From the NCBI GenBank assembly GCA_019454045.1, contig SKCR01038877.1:94034-158033 (forward strand): DNA of 64,000 nucleotides. The letters are read 5' to 3'. Position 1 is the first letter of the stretch. Every line of letters starts with the position of its first letter. Positions 10,046 to 22,727 of this stretch are shown here, in pieces. The position numbers were made by a program, and so were the translations under genes. The notes beneath the pieces are model-generated. The model searched no databases. It worked only from the letters and a program-made list of their open reading frames with translations, and was not told the origin of the DNA. This DNA comes from Zanthoxylum bungeanum. Its lineage: Eukaryota; Streptophyta; Magnoliopsida; Sapindales; Rutaceae.

Positions 10046-12003
10046 ATGAAAACGGTGCAGAAAGAATGTGACATGGCAAACTCCGGCGACCGGACGGTGG
10101 TTGTAGGTGTGAAGTTGGATTCGCATAGTAGAGAGCTGTTGACTTGGGCTCTGGTCAAAGTTGCTCAGCCTGGTGATACTGTTATATCTCTCCATGTTCT
10201 TGGTAATAATGGTAGGTTTTTCCAATGTTTTTGTTTGTGTTGATGATTTTTGGGTTGTTTTAATGATTATGTGTAATGCGTTGTGTGTAGAAATTGTGGA
10301 TCGTGATGGCAAGTCTTTGCTTCTGTCGCTTGTTAAAGCTTTTGACTCTGTTCTTGCTGTCTATGAAGATTTCTGAAACTTGAAACAGGTTTGTTATTTT
10401 TCTTTATCTGTTTGATTGCTGGGAAAATGGAGCAATCTGATCGGAGAAAATAACATCTTTCACTGTTTGCTCTAAATTTATAAATTGAAGTACCAAGTTG
10501 CAACATTTCTTTTTTAATTCCAAATTGTAGTGCAAAAGTTAGATTCATACGTTTCTGCTTCTGTTTGATAGTTTCTGTTTTATTGCAGTACTCTTGGTCA
10601 CAAACGTAAAATTTTTAAAATTGGGTTTGTAATGAAAATGTTGCAGGTGGATCTGAAGCTTAAGGTATGCATAGGTACATCAATTCAAGAAAATTTAGTT
10701 AGAGATGCAAAATGTTATTCTGCAACGAAGGTTATAGTAGGAGCTGCAAGAAATCACCATATGATTCGATCATCGACATCTGTGGCTGATTATTGTTCTA
10801 AGAAACTATCAAAGGATTGTTTGGTTCTTGCTGTTAATAATGGGAAAGTTGTGTTACAAAGAGAGGGCTATCCATCAACTGCTGGTGATTCGAAAGGTTT
10901 TGATTTGTTTTTTACTTCGGAATTTTTTTTTTTTTTTCAAAAATATAATGGTATGTTAAAAACCTTAGTGCTTTATGCAGGAACTGAAGATCATCGAAGG
11001 AATAGCTTGATTAATGTAATTCACCAGTCAATATCAATGAACAAGAATTTTAAAGTTTATACAGATGATGGTTTCAGTGCAACACTTACGCCGATTGATC
11101 ATCTGGGATCTGTCATGAATTTGGAGCAGGCTTTGGTAAAAGCTCATTCAGATAGTTTGCTTAGTGCAGCAAAACAGAATTGTTCCATTTGTGGACCGTT
11201 TAGAAATTTGCCAGATGATTCTTGCAGCCAGTGTGAAGAAGAGTCTCCCAGTGATGGTGGTGATAGAGATGAGTCTTTGGCTATAGTGCCTATACAGAAG
11301 GTAGAGGAAGCTTCTACTTCAATTACTGAGCTGGTCAAACAATTGCCTGAAGCGAGACCTGGATGGCCCTTGCTTCACTGTGCAATATTTCCAGGCCGCC
11401 AAACTCCTGTCAGGTCTTCATTGAGGAAGATCTCCGTGGTTCAATGGGCTTTGCGGTTTCCTAATACGCAAACTTCATATCTTGCTAATTCAGTTGTTAA
11501 ACAAATTACTTATGGTGACAATAAATCTTCCAATTTGAAAGGAGAAAATGGTGCAATTGTTCCCGTAGGTAATGATATTGTCAGAGCTTCTCCTTCTACT
11601 GATCACAATTCAACCAAACAGCCCAGGGAATTGGAGGGCCTTCATGAGAAATACTCGGCAACTTGCAGATTGATGAAGTACCGGGAACTCCTCTCAGCAA
11701 CATCTAATTTCTTGGCTGGTTTGCGCTGATCCTCAAACTTAATGTAAACAGTTTATTTTAGTTCTTTCTTTTGGAATTTTCTTTCGATCTTACTATGCAT
11801 TTTTCTATTCCAGAGAATTTGATAGGGAAGGAGGCAGCAGTCAGGTTTATAAAGGTTGCCTTCCTGATGGAAAGGAACTTGCAGTGAAAATCTTGAAGCC
11901 ATCCGAAGATGTAATAAAAGAGTTTGTTTTGGAAATTGAGATTCTTACTACAATGCATCACAAAAACATCATTTCCCTTTTGGGATTCTGTTTCGAGGAC
12001 AAG
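10046..12003 (+). pseudogene. USP-domain receptor-like cytoplasmic kinase, truncated
   Basis: Exons read by eye: 10046-10211, 10291-10388, 10647-10896, 10981-11718 and 11814-about 12003, all with GT...AG introns and compatible phases. Exons 1-3 encode a universal stress protein-like fold (DRTVVVGVKLDSHSRELL; TKVIVGAARNHHMIRSSTS). Exon 4 is a linker ending at YRELLSATSNFLA. Exon 5 starts the protein kinase: glycine-rich loop GGSSQVYKG, VAIK-type lysine in ELAVKILKP, helix C, then HHKNIISLLGFCFED. Known relatives are plant cytoplasmic Ser/Thr kinases with an N-terminal USP domain (RLCK class VI type). Breaks: a TGA in exon 2 at 10374-10376, a one-base deletion in the glycine-loop codons near 11829, and loss of everything after the N-lobe, including the HRD and DFG motifs, where LTR D joins. 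The start could also be the ATG at 10073. Confidence 0.88.
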
Positions 12004-12241
12004 GGCAACTGACATTGAGTTATATCATAACAGTATCATTTCTTAAACTGTTCCTGGTCAAAGTTTACATTACTTGGTTAGTAAGTAAACCCGTTGAGAC
12101 CGGTACATATCGTATATTAGAATCTTGGATTTCAGTGGTTGATTCTCAATTAACCATAAGTCTCGGAGACTCGTATAGACATGTAGGTGTTTATATCGGA
12201 TAAACACTGAACGACACACTGAAGATTCTTAATGGATGGTA
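12004..12241 (+). mobile_element. LTR D, first piece (5'-truncated)
   Basis: Homologous to positions about 260-500 of the A-family LTR (compare 3950-4140 and the reverse strand of 14260-14490). It abuts the kinase exon directly, without an LTR start. It is split after TGGTA (12237-12241) by element A and resumes at 42509. The boundary with the kinase gene is a deletion or rearrangement junction rather than a clean insertion end. Confidence 0.8.
12237..12241. repeat. Target site duplication TGGTA, left of element A
   Basis: TGGTA directly before TGTTGGGG; its partner is 42509-42513 directly after CCCTAACA. The host sequence GATGGTA/CACCACCGTC matches the uninterrupted LTR at 4135-4150. Confidence 0.92.
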
Positions 12242-14745
12242 TGTTGGGGTTTTGGGCGAAGAGCGCAGCGGAAGCGCTGTTCGGGTGAAATCGTAATTTT
12301 AAAAATTTTTCAAATTACCGAACAAATTATGAATAATTCATTCATATTTCACCTAAACATATTTATTCGATATCAAATAACAACATAAATAAGGTAGAAA
12401 CTTCGCGAAACTTTTACGAAAAATATTTTTCCGTAAAATGACGCAAAACGTATTTTTGACCGAACCGACCACCCAACACTTATGGGGACTGCACAAGTCA
12501 GCCCCAATAGTGTTAGGGCAGTTCATGGGCTGCCCCAACAGTGACAAATTCACTGTTTGGACAGCCGTCACCCGGTTGGCTCAAAAGTCACCCGGTAATG
12601 CCGTTTTTCGCAGTTTTCATTTATTTCAACTCCGAAATAATTTCTGGAAATTGTTCCAACACCCAAAATACATCCAATACATTCAAATGAAATATTTTTC
12701 ATCACCAAAATATCAGATATTCCAGGTCTGAAACAGAAGCCAAAAATACCAATTTCTTATACTTTAAATCCAAATTTTCAAGATTAATCCAATTAATCAA
12801 AACACCAACCAAAGTCACCACACATGAAGCACCCAAGAACAATTCTAGGCATTACAGAGTGGTCATAACACTCTAGAATGGCAACATATCATCGAATGAC
12901 TAAATTGAATAAATATTACAATAATATTACTCAAAACAACTTCACACATGCTTAAATGCTTCCAATTCATCCACCAAAACCAAAAGCCCCAAATTCTTAA
13001 GGAAAAGGAAACCCTAAAATCCTACTAGATCATCGAGAAAATAAAAAACATACTTTCAAGCTTAGAGATATATAGGATTACCTTTAAATCCTTAATTTCG
13101 TAAGCCTTTTCCTTGATTTTCTTCATTTTCCTCCTTTGTTTCATCAAACCACATTTGAGAGCATTTGTTTTTTGTTAAGTTTCGGCCATGGTGGAGAATA
13201 GAAGAAGAAGATAAAAAATTTTAATTTAAAATCCTCTTTGCCGACTTACCAAGGGCCTTTTGGTCATTTAAAAATTTGATCCAATCAAATTACATTAAAC
13301 TTTATATTAACAAATCATATCTGGACAAATAAAGTTTAATTAAATCATGTCATGTGTCACCAATAATAATTAAACATATTTCATAACAATTATGAAAAAG
13401 TTTATTAATTAATTATTCAAATATTTAACAATTAAATATCTAAATAATTAATTAATATAATTATTATATATATGTATTTTTATTTACATTAAATAAAAAA
13501 TACATATATTTATGACATGTGTCAAAGTCTCATCTGACAATTAATTAATGTGTATCTAATCAAATTATGTATCAAATACAAATACACAATAATTACTAAA
13601 TGGCCAAAATCCCATAATGCATGTATAATCGTTTAACCGATTAAACGATTCGAATTAACTCATTTAATCCGATGAAGTATTATGAATAATCTATATTATT
13701 CATAACGCGTTGCCTATGTGCTCAACGAGTACACTTCATACTGTGGGACTCTCTAAGTTTAGGTTTATCCGTCACGAAATCCAATTTCGTGTCCATAATT
13801 CACCCACTCATGCCACGTATAATCTCGCTAAACTATGTAAGTCGAGGTCATTGCATACGTATAATCCATCCGTCATAGGTTATCCATATTATACCTGAGA
13901 TATAGATAAGAACGTCAAATCCGTTCGGTATAATATAGTCGACTTTCAATTTACGATCTCTAAATAACATTCAGAACTGATTTCCTAAGTTATACCATTA
14001 CCATGGATTTACTAGATCGCAAATACGTGTAGGATGCATATGCCCTGTTCACAGGACTGACAGATTCTATCTTGATACGCACAGGATATCATGAGCATCA
14101 GTCCACACCCAAAGAACAAGCGGAGGTCTGATCATGAATAGATTGGTGACGTGACTACCATCAAAGTGTGGAGGATAACTCATATATCCACAGTGGTATC
14201 TCAAGTCGAAGGACCACTATGCTCACTCAACTCGAGAAGATTCCTATTGACGTTGGTGTACCATCTATTAGGAAATCTTCAGTGAGTCGTTCAGTATTTA
14301 TCAAATAAACACCTACATGTCTATACGAGTCCCCCGAGACTCATGGTTCATTGGGATAAACCATCGGACCAAGTCACGATATACAAAAAGTACTGGTCTC
14401 GGTGGATTTTACTAACCGACCTGTGTTAGTAAATCTTCACCAGGAACTTCATTTAAGGATATACATCTTATAGTGCGCTTCCCAATGTCAATTACAAACT
14501 ATGTTGTAACTGCGCACTAGATTGTAAATCCTAGGGTCTTTGTCTAATATACATGTATCACTAAACCAGATTTAGTTTCAATCTAATCATAATTGAATAT
14601 CCAATCGTAATTAGATCGAATATGTGTATAAAAGATAATTTGTGCTACCATTAGATAAGTAATATTATGGAAAATGAAATTGCTTGTATTCATGAATCAG
14701 ACATAAATACGATCCGGATTGGCACTCCGAGCACCAACCCTAACA
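12242..14745 (-). mobile_element. 3' LTR of copia element A
   Basis: Pairs with 39977-42508 (2504 against 2532 bases) with scattered substitutions and a few indels. Ends are TG/CA (TGTTGGGG...CCCTAACA). Read on the minus strand it starts TGTTAGGGTTGGTGCTC, close to the F LTR at 3739. Open frames inside (12438-12731, 13710-13898) show no domain and are not conserved as proteins. Confidence 0.9.
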
Positions 14746-17700
14746 ATTTCTCCCACTTGCTCTAGTGCAATCCACGATATCATATACACATCTCAATGTA
14801 TATCATATACACATGGCCCTCAAGAGCTCACCTAGCACTCAAGAGGTAGGCAACAACAAGTAAGCATGCTTTAACAAATTGAGTCCGTCTAACAAACTCA
14901 ATCATTTTCCTTAGCCAGCATCATTCATATTTTGTAGAATCCAAATTCCACATCAATATGACTCAGACGCTATATTAGTATTGTGTTATAACTACTTAGT
15001 TGTCTATGTATTTAGAGATCAAATCCAAATACTATGAGACAACCGCAAGCATTACACTAATATGAAAACTTCTAATCTATAGGGTCACTATGCAACTTCA
15101 TAAGTCAATACTTTATAAGTTGCAACTGATTCCACTAGTTTAGTAGAATCGACGGTGACACTCCCACTGCATCTTTTCTGACTTTATATGACATAGACCA
15201 TCTAATGTCATAATTATGATCAAAACTAATCTGACCTTATGGTTACTGACTAAATTTTCCATGAATAAGAAACTCTCATTCTTATTATCTCTAAGATAAC
15301 AAAGAATATGTTTCAAGATCCATCATATGGTCTACAACATATCAAAATAACTCATAATAATTACAATTAAATTGATATATTTAATTGTACATAATATAAT
15401 ATTTATTACGTCATCATCATATGATGCATAAGATTGACAAGACATTCTAATTAATCTCTCTTTCGACAAAGGAATTATCCTTTAGGAAAGATGAATACTA
15501 TATACACGTTAATTGTCAAATAGTTATACTAACTGTCATACAGATAGTCTTATTGTGTCCTTTATTAGATCATATCTAATATGCGATTAATGGGAGTATC
15601 TCACAAGTTTCTTAGTTTTATATCATATATAAAACTTTATAACAAATATAATAGAGACTACTCTCATTAATTTCATGGAGAAAAGAAGACTTAGGATATA
15701 TACATTGCTAGAAAGAAGTTCGTACGCTCCCACTGACCCTACTAACAAATATGTATTCTCTATACTTTGATAAAATCAGACAATCTGACTGTATCAAAAT
15801 TAAAGAACACAGATTTTCAGAAAGTTTATCTGAGTCTACAATAGGCTCTATAAGCTAGTATATCAAACTGTCATTTTAGCAGAATACAAACTCTAAGGCC
15901 ATTCTAGAATGAGCTCTTCAAACAAAGAAACCACAACGGACTTCTCATTTGAAGAAATCATTCAGAAATGCCACTTTGCATTCTTTAGTCAAAATACATA
16001 GTTTAATATCAACATTAACCAACATATTCTTAATTGTTCAATTAGTACGACTAGAGAAAAGTTTTCTCAGAATCTACAATAGATCACTAAGTATAACCTT
16101 TCTCATTGTCATACTATAAAGGTCAAACCTTTATCAAGCTCACTTTGCTTTTGATGCGCAAACAATTTGCACATATTAAAAACTATTCATAACGAAAGCC
16201 TAATCAAGTTCAAAACTTGATCATAGTAAGCTACGATCAATCTTAGATCTATGAATCAATACTAACTTTCGAAATCGATATCAAATATCGCTCCCACTAT
16301 AAGTTATAGGATAATTTTCTACGATAAGAAAACAACAGAATCATTAAGTATCAAATACTTTGCAAATGGTTCTGACATCCTATTTGACATATATGGAAGT
16401 TGTCTAAGGGTCTTTTCATCTTATTAATTATGTAGTTCCATTACAGTTTATCACTCTCACATTTGACTTCAATAAGTCAAGTCTTTTCTACAATTGTCAA
16501 CATCTGATGTTACACACCAAGTAATTAAACAATTTTATTGCTCAGGATCGTAGAAAATATATTTTATCAAATAGAATATATTATTCTATTAAATAGAATA
16601 AATGATAAACTTTTACTTGTACCTTCGAGGCGCAAGTACTTTCATATATAACTATTATATAAAAGAAAGATTCAAATATCAAACATTTCAAGATTCAAAT
16701 TTTCTACAATACATATCATATATGTAACTGTAGGAACAAATGGAACCTTAATTAAAAAGATGAATTAGTGTAACTGGAGAATAACCCCAGGAGTATTGAA
16801 ATTAATTCGATAACACTCAATATCAACGAATCAAATCATATAAGATTCTATTACTCCCACTGACCAATTCCGTCAAGATGGAATCGTGGAAGTTTAATAG
16901 TGAGTAAGAATCACATTCATTAAATAATCTCAGAACTAATTTCCATAAATTCATGTGTTTGATCATATCAAACATCTATGGACAATTCAAAGACTCATGA
17001 TGAATTTTAAAACATATAGTTTTCAATACTTCAAATAGAATAACTTTGAACCAGTCAAAATATTCTATCCGCGTTTCATGAGAAACATATTGAAAGTTCT
17101 CAAACCATTCAAGATGTTCAATATATAATCTTTTAGAAACACGAAACTAAGTCATGACAATTCATTAACTAAGTTACGAAGTAAATAAAACTATCTATGA
17201 CAATTTCTAATTCATTAAACTACATACATCCAATGTATTAGTCTAATAAATCTTGTGGTCCAATGAAGATCATTGGTTAAATGAGATTTAATCACATCCT
17301 GAATACAATATTCATTAAATGGATAAGGATATATGATGTGATCTCATATCATACCATCCTTTACCATACGGAATAAGCATCTTATGCTTATGTGATAAAA
17401 TCTCATAAGACACTGTTCTAAGTTATTTAGTTAACCGAACATTTTCTTAATGTTTATCTTTTCATTAATGACACTACCAGTCATATTAAAATATGTAACA
17501 ACTATTTATATAGAACAAGTAACAATCCAATAATCACAAGTTTATCTTTTCATAATGTTTATCTTTTCATTAATGACACTACCAGTCATAATAAAATATG
17601 TAACAACTGTTTATATAGAACAAGTAACTATCCAATAATCACAAGTTCTGATATAAAATATCAAAATAGTTATTAAACATTATTTTAAATAACTAGACGG

Positions 17701-17842
17701 AAGATCTAGTATCCAATACTTATAGTTGTCGTATTGTGAGAATCAATATTCTCTATACACAACTATACACATCTCTTTTCATAAGCTTTATAATTTGCGT
17801 TCAATTATTCACAATAATTGCAAATGATTGATTAGCCAACTG
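14746..17842 (-). pseudogene. Decayed gag-pol region of element A
   Basis: Begins, on the minus strand, from a polypurine tract (reverse complement of ATTTCTCCCACTTGCTCT). The rest is strongly decayed: no frame over about 60 codons survives. Traces remain, such as the reverse complement of 15725-15745, which aligns with the VSGS segment before YVDD in element B (20788-20810). Domain borders cannot be placed. The region ends where element B is inserted. Confidence 0.65.
17451..17660. repeat. 105-bp tandem duplication inside element A
   Basis: Two near-identical units start at 17451 and 17556 with TGTTTATCTTTTCATTAATG and end in CCAATAATCACAAG. Only a handful of substitutions separate them, so the duplication is younger than most of the decay of the surrounding region. 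Confidence 0.9.
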
Positions 17843-19771
17843 TGTCAGGGTTCTCTAAGAACTAATCCCAAGATCATTTAAGCATAAATCATGCATGAAT
17901 ACGCAAAGAAGTAGCAGAAATTATACTCACTTTGATCGGTTTGTGGATGTAGAGAATAATAATAATTTTCTCCTTTGTGGAGTGCTCCAAGCTTTCTTTG
18001 ATTGTATGTTTGAGCTCCAAGCTTCCAAGTTTGATTCCAAACTCAATGGGAAAGTTTCCCTAACACCTTAGAATGACTCATTTGTAGTGCTAGCTTGAAG
18101 AAAGAAATTGCAACAATTTTCTTCTTGGAGTAGAAGACTCACAACAATGGCTATTGGGATGGAGATAAGTGTTTTTCAATTTTGTGTTAAGTGTTGACTT
18201 GTATTTGATTTTCCAAAATCAAAAGACATATACCAAAAATTAAAGTTGGTAAAAAGTCTTTCACAAATCAAGCTTGAGTATTATTCAAGCAACCAAAATT
18301 CCCACCAACTTCTATCAACAAAAAGTTGATAAAGTTTACTAGGTGATGTGACTTGTGGGCCCCACTTTAATTCAAAATCCGAGTGGGCCACTCAAACACA
18401 TTCCAGCCTCGGGTTCGTTAATTCTGAATTAACGAATTCTCCGTTGCGACTTAATTAAATCAAATTTAATTAAATAATTATGCCTAGCAAAATTACTATT
18501 AAAGTCACTCATGAATTAATTCTAAATTAATTCGTTCACCCGAATTAAAATCTTATTTTAATTCCATTATGAAATCTAATTTCATATAATATATCGAATA
18601 TATTATTAATCAATTAATTCTGAATTAATCGTTCTCTCTCTATTAATAGAATTTTATCTCAGATAAATTCTTTCCCTAATTAATCCTAGATTAATTTCCT
18701 CTCTCTAATAATTAATCCCAAATTAATTTTGTTCGAGTCATACGTCATCGGTGAATTTTCGGGAAGCGACCCATGAGATCTCTGGATATATTGGCAGTAA
18801 ATCCGGTTGTAGAACTATCCGAATACGTGCGTACCGGTACCATATTTTTACCGATTTACAAGACATGGTTGGCTTCTAGCAAAGCACCGTGCCTACCAAA
18901 TTCTCCAGAAATATTCTTTAAGGAATATATAATCTTTGTCAGGCATAGTATACGTAGTATTGCGTATTGCGATCCAGTATCAGATGTCACATGCAAGGCC
19001 TGGGGCTGGAATAGTATATGCCCCGTACGAAGCATATATCGGATCACAAGTAACTAATCTCTAAAATCGGATAATCATGACCTTGTCATATTATCCCGAT
19101 AGTTACAACATAATAGAGAACCAGTTCTGTATCCCTGCGTGATCATCATCTCCATATGACTGAAGTTATACTTCCATCTTGACATCACACCCAATACACT
19201 ACGATTCTCAATAAACCCAGAAGAGGCGTACTCAGAACCTGTTAAAGCCCCGGACGACCAAAACCAAAGCGTATTGATTGTCGCAAGTATTAGCGATGCA
19301 AGTCTTGTGTTAAGACCAAATACACCTACCCTGAATCGGATTCCCATAGATATATAGTCATACTACCAATAGGATTCCGAGGGGTCTATCCATAGCGAAG
19401 CTGTTCCCGTACCATTGGTAAACAAAACCTCATATTGCACTTCTATAAGTATCAAATACTTAAATATATGAGAACTATGCCGTTATGCTCCCACAACGCG
19501 CACAAGTGCAATACTAGTCTATTCTGCATTATCTATGTCCAGTATCGACAATACTACGACTAGGGATATTTAATGATTAAACCTTAGTGGATTGATATTG
19601 TCTCATATCTTATAATCCGAAACTAATCATAAGGACTTTTATCATTTATATATTCAAGTAATCTAATTACAAAATGATAAAATAGCAATTTCTTTTGTCA
19701 CATAGTTAATTTTTAGAAAAACCAAAATGTCTTTTACAAATAGTGACGCTATGTGTCATAATTATCTAACA
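17843..19771 (-). mobile_element. 3' LTR of copia element B
   Basis: Left end TGTCAGGGTTCTCTAAG, right end TATCTAACA, next to the reverse complement of a polypurine tract (ATCTCCCACTTGG). Pairs with 36819-38740. Contains a cluster of short AATTAATTC-type palindromes at 18415-18735 and a conserved block at 19080-19350 that is open on the element's sense strand (90 codons). Confidence 0.9.
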
Positions 19772-19950
19772 ATCTCCCACTTGGCCTATAGCCAATCACT
19801 CAAGCATCTAACACCTGAACTATGTACATGTTGCTCAAACTTTTGCTGAGGAATAGCTTTCATCAGCGGATCTGCAATGTTGTCATCTGATGCGACCTTC
19901 TCGATCTTCACATCGCCACGATGTATGATCTCACGAATCAGATGGAAACG

Positions 19951-21390
19951 TCAAAGAACATGCTTGGATCGTTGATGAGACCGCGGTTCCTTACCCTGCG
20001 ATATAGCCCCGTTATTGTCACAATACAATGGAACGGGCTCAGCTGCTAACGGAACTACTCCTAATCTAATTAGGAATTTACGGATCCAAAATGCCTCTTT
20101 TGCTGCTTCAGTTGCAGCAATATATTCTGCTTCTATTGTTGAATCGACAATAGTCTCTTGCTTGGAAGATTTCCAGCTTACTGCTCCGTTGTTCAAACAA
20201 AATATGTACCCGGATTGTGACTTACAGTCGTCTTTATCGGTTTGGAAACTTGCATTGGTAAACCGAGTTACCTCAAGTTCTCCATCTCCATAGATTAAGA
20301 ACGCATCCGTAGTTCGTCTAAGATACTTAAGGATGTTCTTAACCGCAACCCAGTGACCATCACATGGATCGGCCTGATAGTGACTACACATGCTCAAAGC
20401 ATACGAGACATCAGGTCGCGTACATATCATGGCATACATGATCGATCCGACTACTGAAGCGAACAGGATACGACTCATGTTGTCTCTCTCATCTTGAGTT
20501 TTAGGACACATGTCCTTAGATAGAGTGACACCATGTGACACTGGCAACAGTCCCCTCTTGAACTGTTCCATGTTGAATCTCTTCAACACTTTGTCAATGT
20601 ACGTGCTCTGGGAGAGTCCAAGCAGCTTTCTAGATCTATCCCGATAGATCTTTATTCCTAGAATAAAGGCTGCTTCTCCCAGATCCTTCATGGAGAATTT
20701 TAATGAAAGCCAAGCTTTCACCGATTGTAGCATGGGAATGTCATTGCCAATAAGCAATACATCATCAACGTAAAGGACAATGAATGTCAGTGCGCTCCCA
20801 CTAACCTTCTTATATACATAAGGATCATCATTGTTTTGAATGAAATCATATTCTTTTATAATCTCATCAAAACGTTGGTTCCAAGAACGTGATGCTTGCT
20901 TCAATCCATAAATGGATCGATTTAACTTGCAAACCTTGTCTGCATGTTTTGGTACAAAAAAACCGTCAGGATGTTGCATAAAAACATCCTCCAAAAGGTT
21001 TCCGTTAAGGAAAGCGATTTTGACGTCCATCTGCCATATCTCGTAATCGAAATATGCAACAGTAGCAAGCATTATCCGAATGGATTTAATCATGGCAACA
21101 GGTGAAAAAGTTTCATCTTAATCGACACCATGTCGTTGACGATACCCTTTCGCTACAAGCCTAGCTTTGTATGTTTGTATGTTGCCATCCATGTCGGTCT
21201 TCTTCTTGAAGACCCATTTGCAACCAATAGGCTTTACGCCTTCTGGTGCATCCACCAGTGTCCAAACTTGGTTGGTGTAAATGGAATCCATTTCGGATTT
21301 CATGGCATCTTGCCATAAACCGGAGTCGATACCTTGTATCGCTTCCTCATACGTAGCCGGTTCATCTTCCTCAATAAGATTAATATCCAC
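19951..21390 (-). pseudogene. Reverse transcriptase and RNase H of element B
   Basis: The N-terminal part (21118-21390) contains WTLVDAPEGVKPIGCKWV and KARLVAKGYRQRHGVD, then a stop where relatives continue with YDETFSPVA. The main frame (19951-21093, 380 codons) has QMDVKIAFLNGNL, YGLKQASRSWN, the catalytic YVDD motif and MKDLGEAAFILGI. RNase H follows: RFTNASFQTD, where the usual first catalytic Asp (TDASF) is Asn, then IEAEYIAATEAAKEAFW with its Glu and LYCDNNGAI with its Asp. The Asn change suggests loss of RNase H activity in addition to the stops. Confidence 0.93.
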
Positions 21391-21456
21391 ATGAGGTGAG
21401 ATTAGAAACCCATACCTCTCAGGTTATTTGCTGACTCTCTCTGATCTACGATGTTC

Positions 21457-22727
21457 TTATGTATTCGAAGATTGTGGTACAGTCTCATCCCTGATGAACT
21501 GTTCATGTTTCGTTAAGTATTCTGTGCCAGGAATAGTATCACTCTGATTTTCATCGAGTTCTACTTTCCTCCCACTTACCACTGCATTTAGGAATTTCTT
21601 CTCAAGGAATACCGCATGTAGAGCAACAAATACCTTGTTCTCTTGTGGGTTGTAAAAGTAATATCCTTTGGTTTCCCTATGATAACCTACAAATAGGCAT
21701 TTATCCGATTTGGGTTCTAGTTTGGTACGTTCCAAACGTTTACGTATGCCCAGCATCCCCAAATCTTCAGGAATGAGAAACCCAGTTTCTTTCATGTCCA
21801 TATCTCATACGGAGTCTGTTGAACAGACTTTGACGGAACCTTATTCAAAATAAGTATTGCATTGTTCAATGCATATCCCCAGAAGGAAATAGGTAGCTCA
21901 GTCCGACTCATCATAAACCTTACCATGTCCAACAAAGTTCGGTTTCTCCGTTCAGACACACCGTTTAATTGAGGTGTTCCAGGAGGAGTCCACTGTGAAA
22001 GAATACCATACTCTTTCAAGTAATCAACAAACTCATTGTTTAAGTATTCTCCACCACGGTCTGACCGTAATGTTTTAATACTTTTGCCAGTCTGTTTTTC
22101 TACTTCGTGTCGAAACTCTTTGAATTTCTCAAAGGTTTCCGACTTGTGTCTCATAAGATATACATAACCATAACGTGATGCATCATCCGTAAAGGTTACG
22201 AAGTATTCATATCCACCTCTAGCCTGGCTAGACAAGGGCCCACATACGTCACTATGAATGAGGGCTAACAGTTCGATGGCACGTGCACCTTTACCGCTAA
22301 AAGGTGTTTTAGGCATTTTGCCTAATAAACAAGATTCACTGACGTCATATGAATTTGGATCAAATCCGTCCAAGTACCCACTCTTCGAAAGTGTGGATAT
22401 GCGAGTCTTGTTAATGTGTCCTAGACGACAATACCACATATAAGTTTCATATTTATTACTTAGTTTAAGCCTTTTATTTGTTACATTATATGTTTGAGAT
22501 TGATTTATATTCAAAATATAAAGACCGTTATTCACATCAGCACTACATATCTCCATATCATTTTTATACATAAAACACCTAGTGTTTCTAAAAATAAAAG
22601 TATACCCACATTGGGCTAATAAAGATACATATATAATATTCCTAGTCAAACTAGGTAAATAATAACAGTCTAAAAGATTTAGTACATACCCCGAGGGCAG
22701 TTCCAAAATATAAGTCCCAACAGCCAA
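21457..22727 (-). pseudogene. GAG-pre-integrase and integrase of element B
   Basis: The frame at 21792-22727 (311 codons) carries the zinc-binding segment WYCRLGHINKTRI...ESCLLGK. The D,D-35-E core follows: Asp in HSDVCGPL, Asp in RSDRGGEY, then Glu 36 residues later in NGVSERRNR. The C-terminal GKE-type tail lies in an overlapping frame at 21457-21801 (KRLERTKLEPKSDKCLFVGY), so a frameshift separates them near 21795. Confidence 0.92.

Noticed and set aside
10632..11729. A single 365-codon gene
   Set aside because: The frame is really exons 3 and 4 of the kinase read through an 84-base intron (10897-10980), which is a multiple of three; the upstream and downstream exons fit splice sites on both sides.
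12242..14745. Solo LTR reading for the left A-family LTR
   Set aside because: A polypurine tract and internal DNA follow it, its partner LTR with a primer site lies at 39977-42508, and the pair shares the TSD TGGTA, so it is the 3' LTR of a nested element.
17836..17842. A target duplication for element B
   Set aside because: Neither CCAAC nor AACTG at the left matches ACACG at the right, so none is claimed.
22258..22443. Plus-strand frames opposite the B gag-pol (also 20015-20293, 21130-21318, 23948-24130)
   Set aside because: Antisense shadows of recognised integrase, reverse transcriptase and gag sequence, with no domain of their own.
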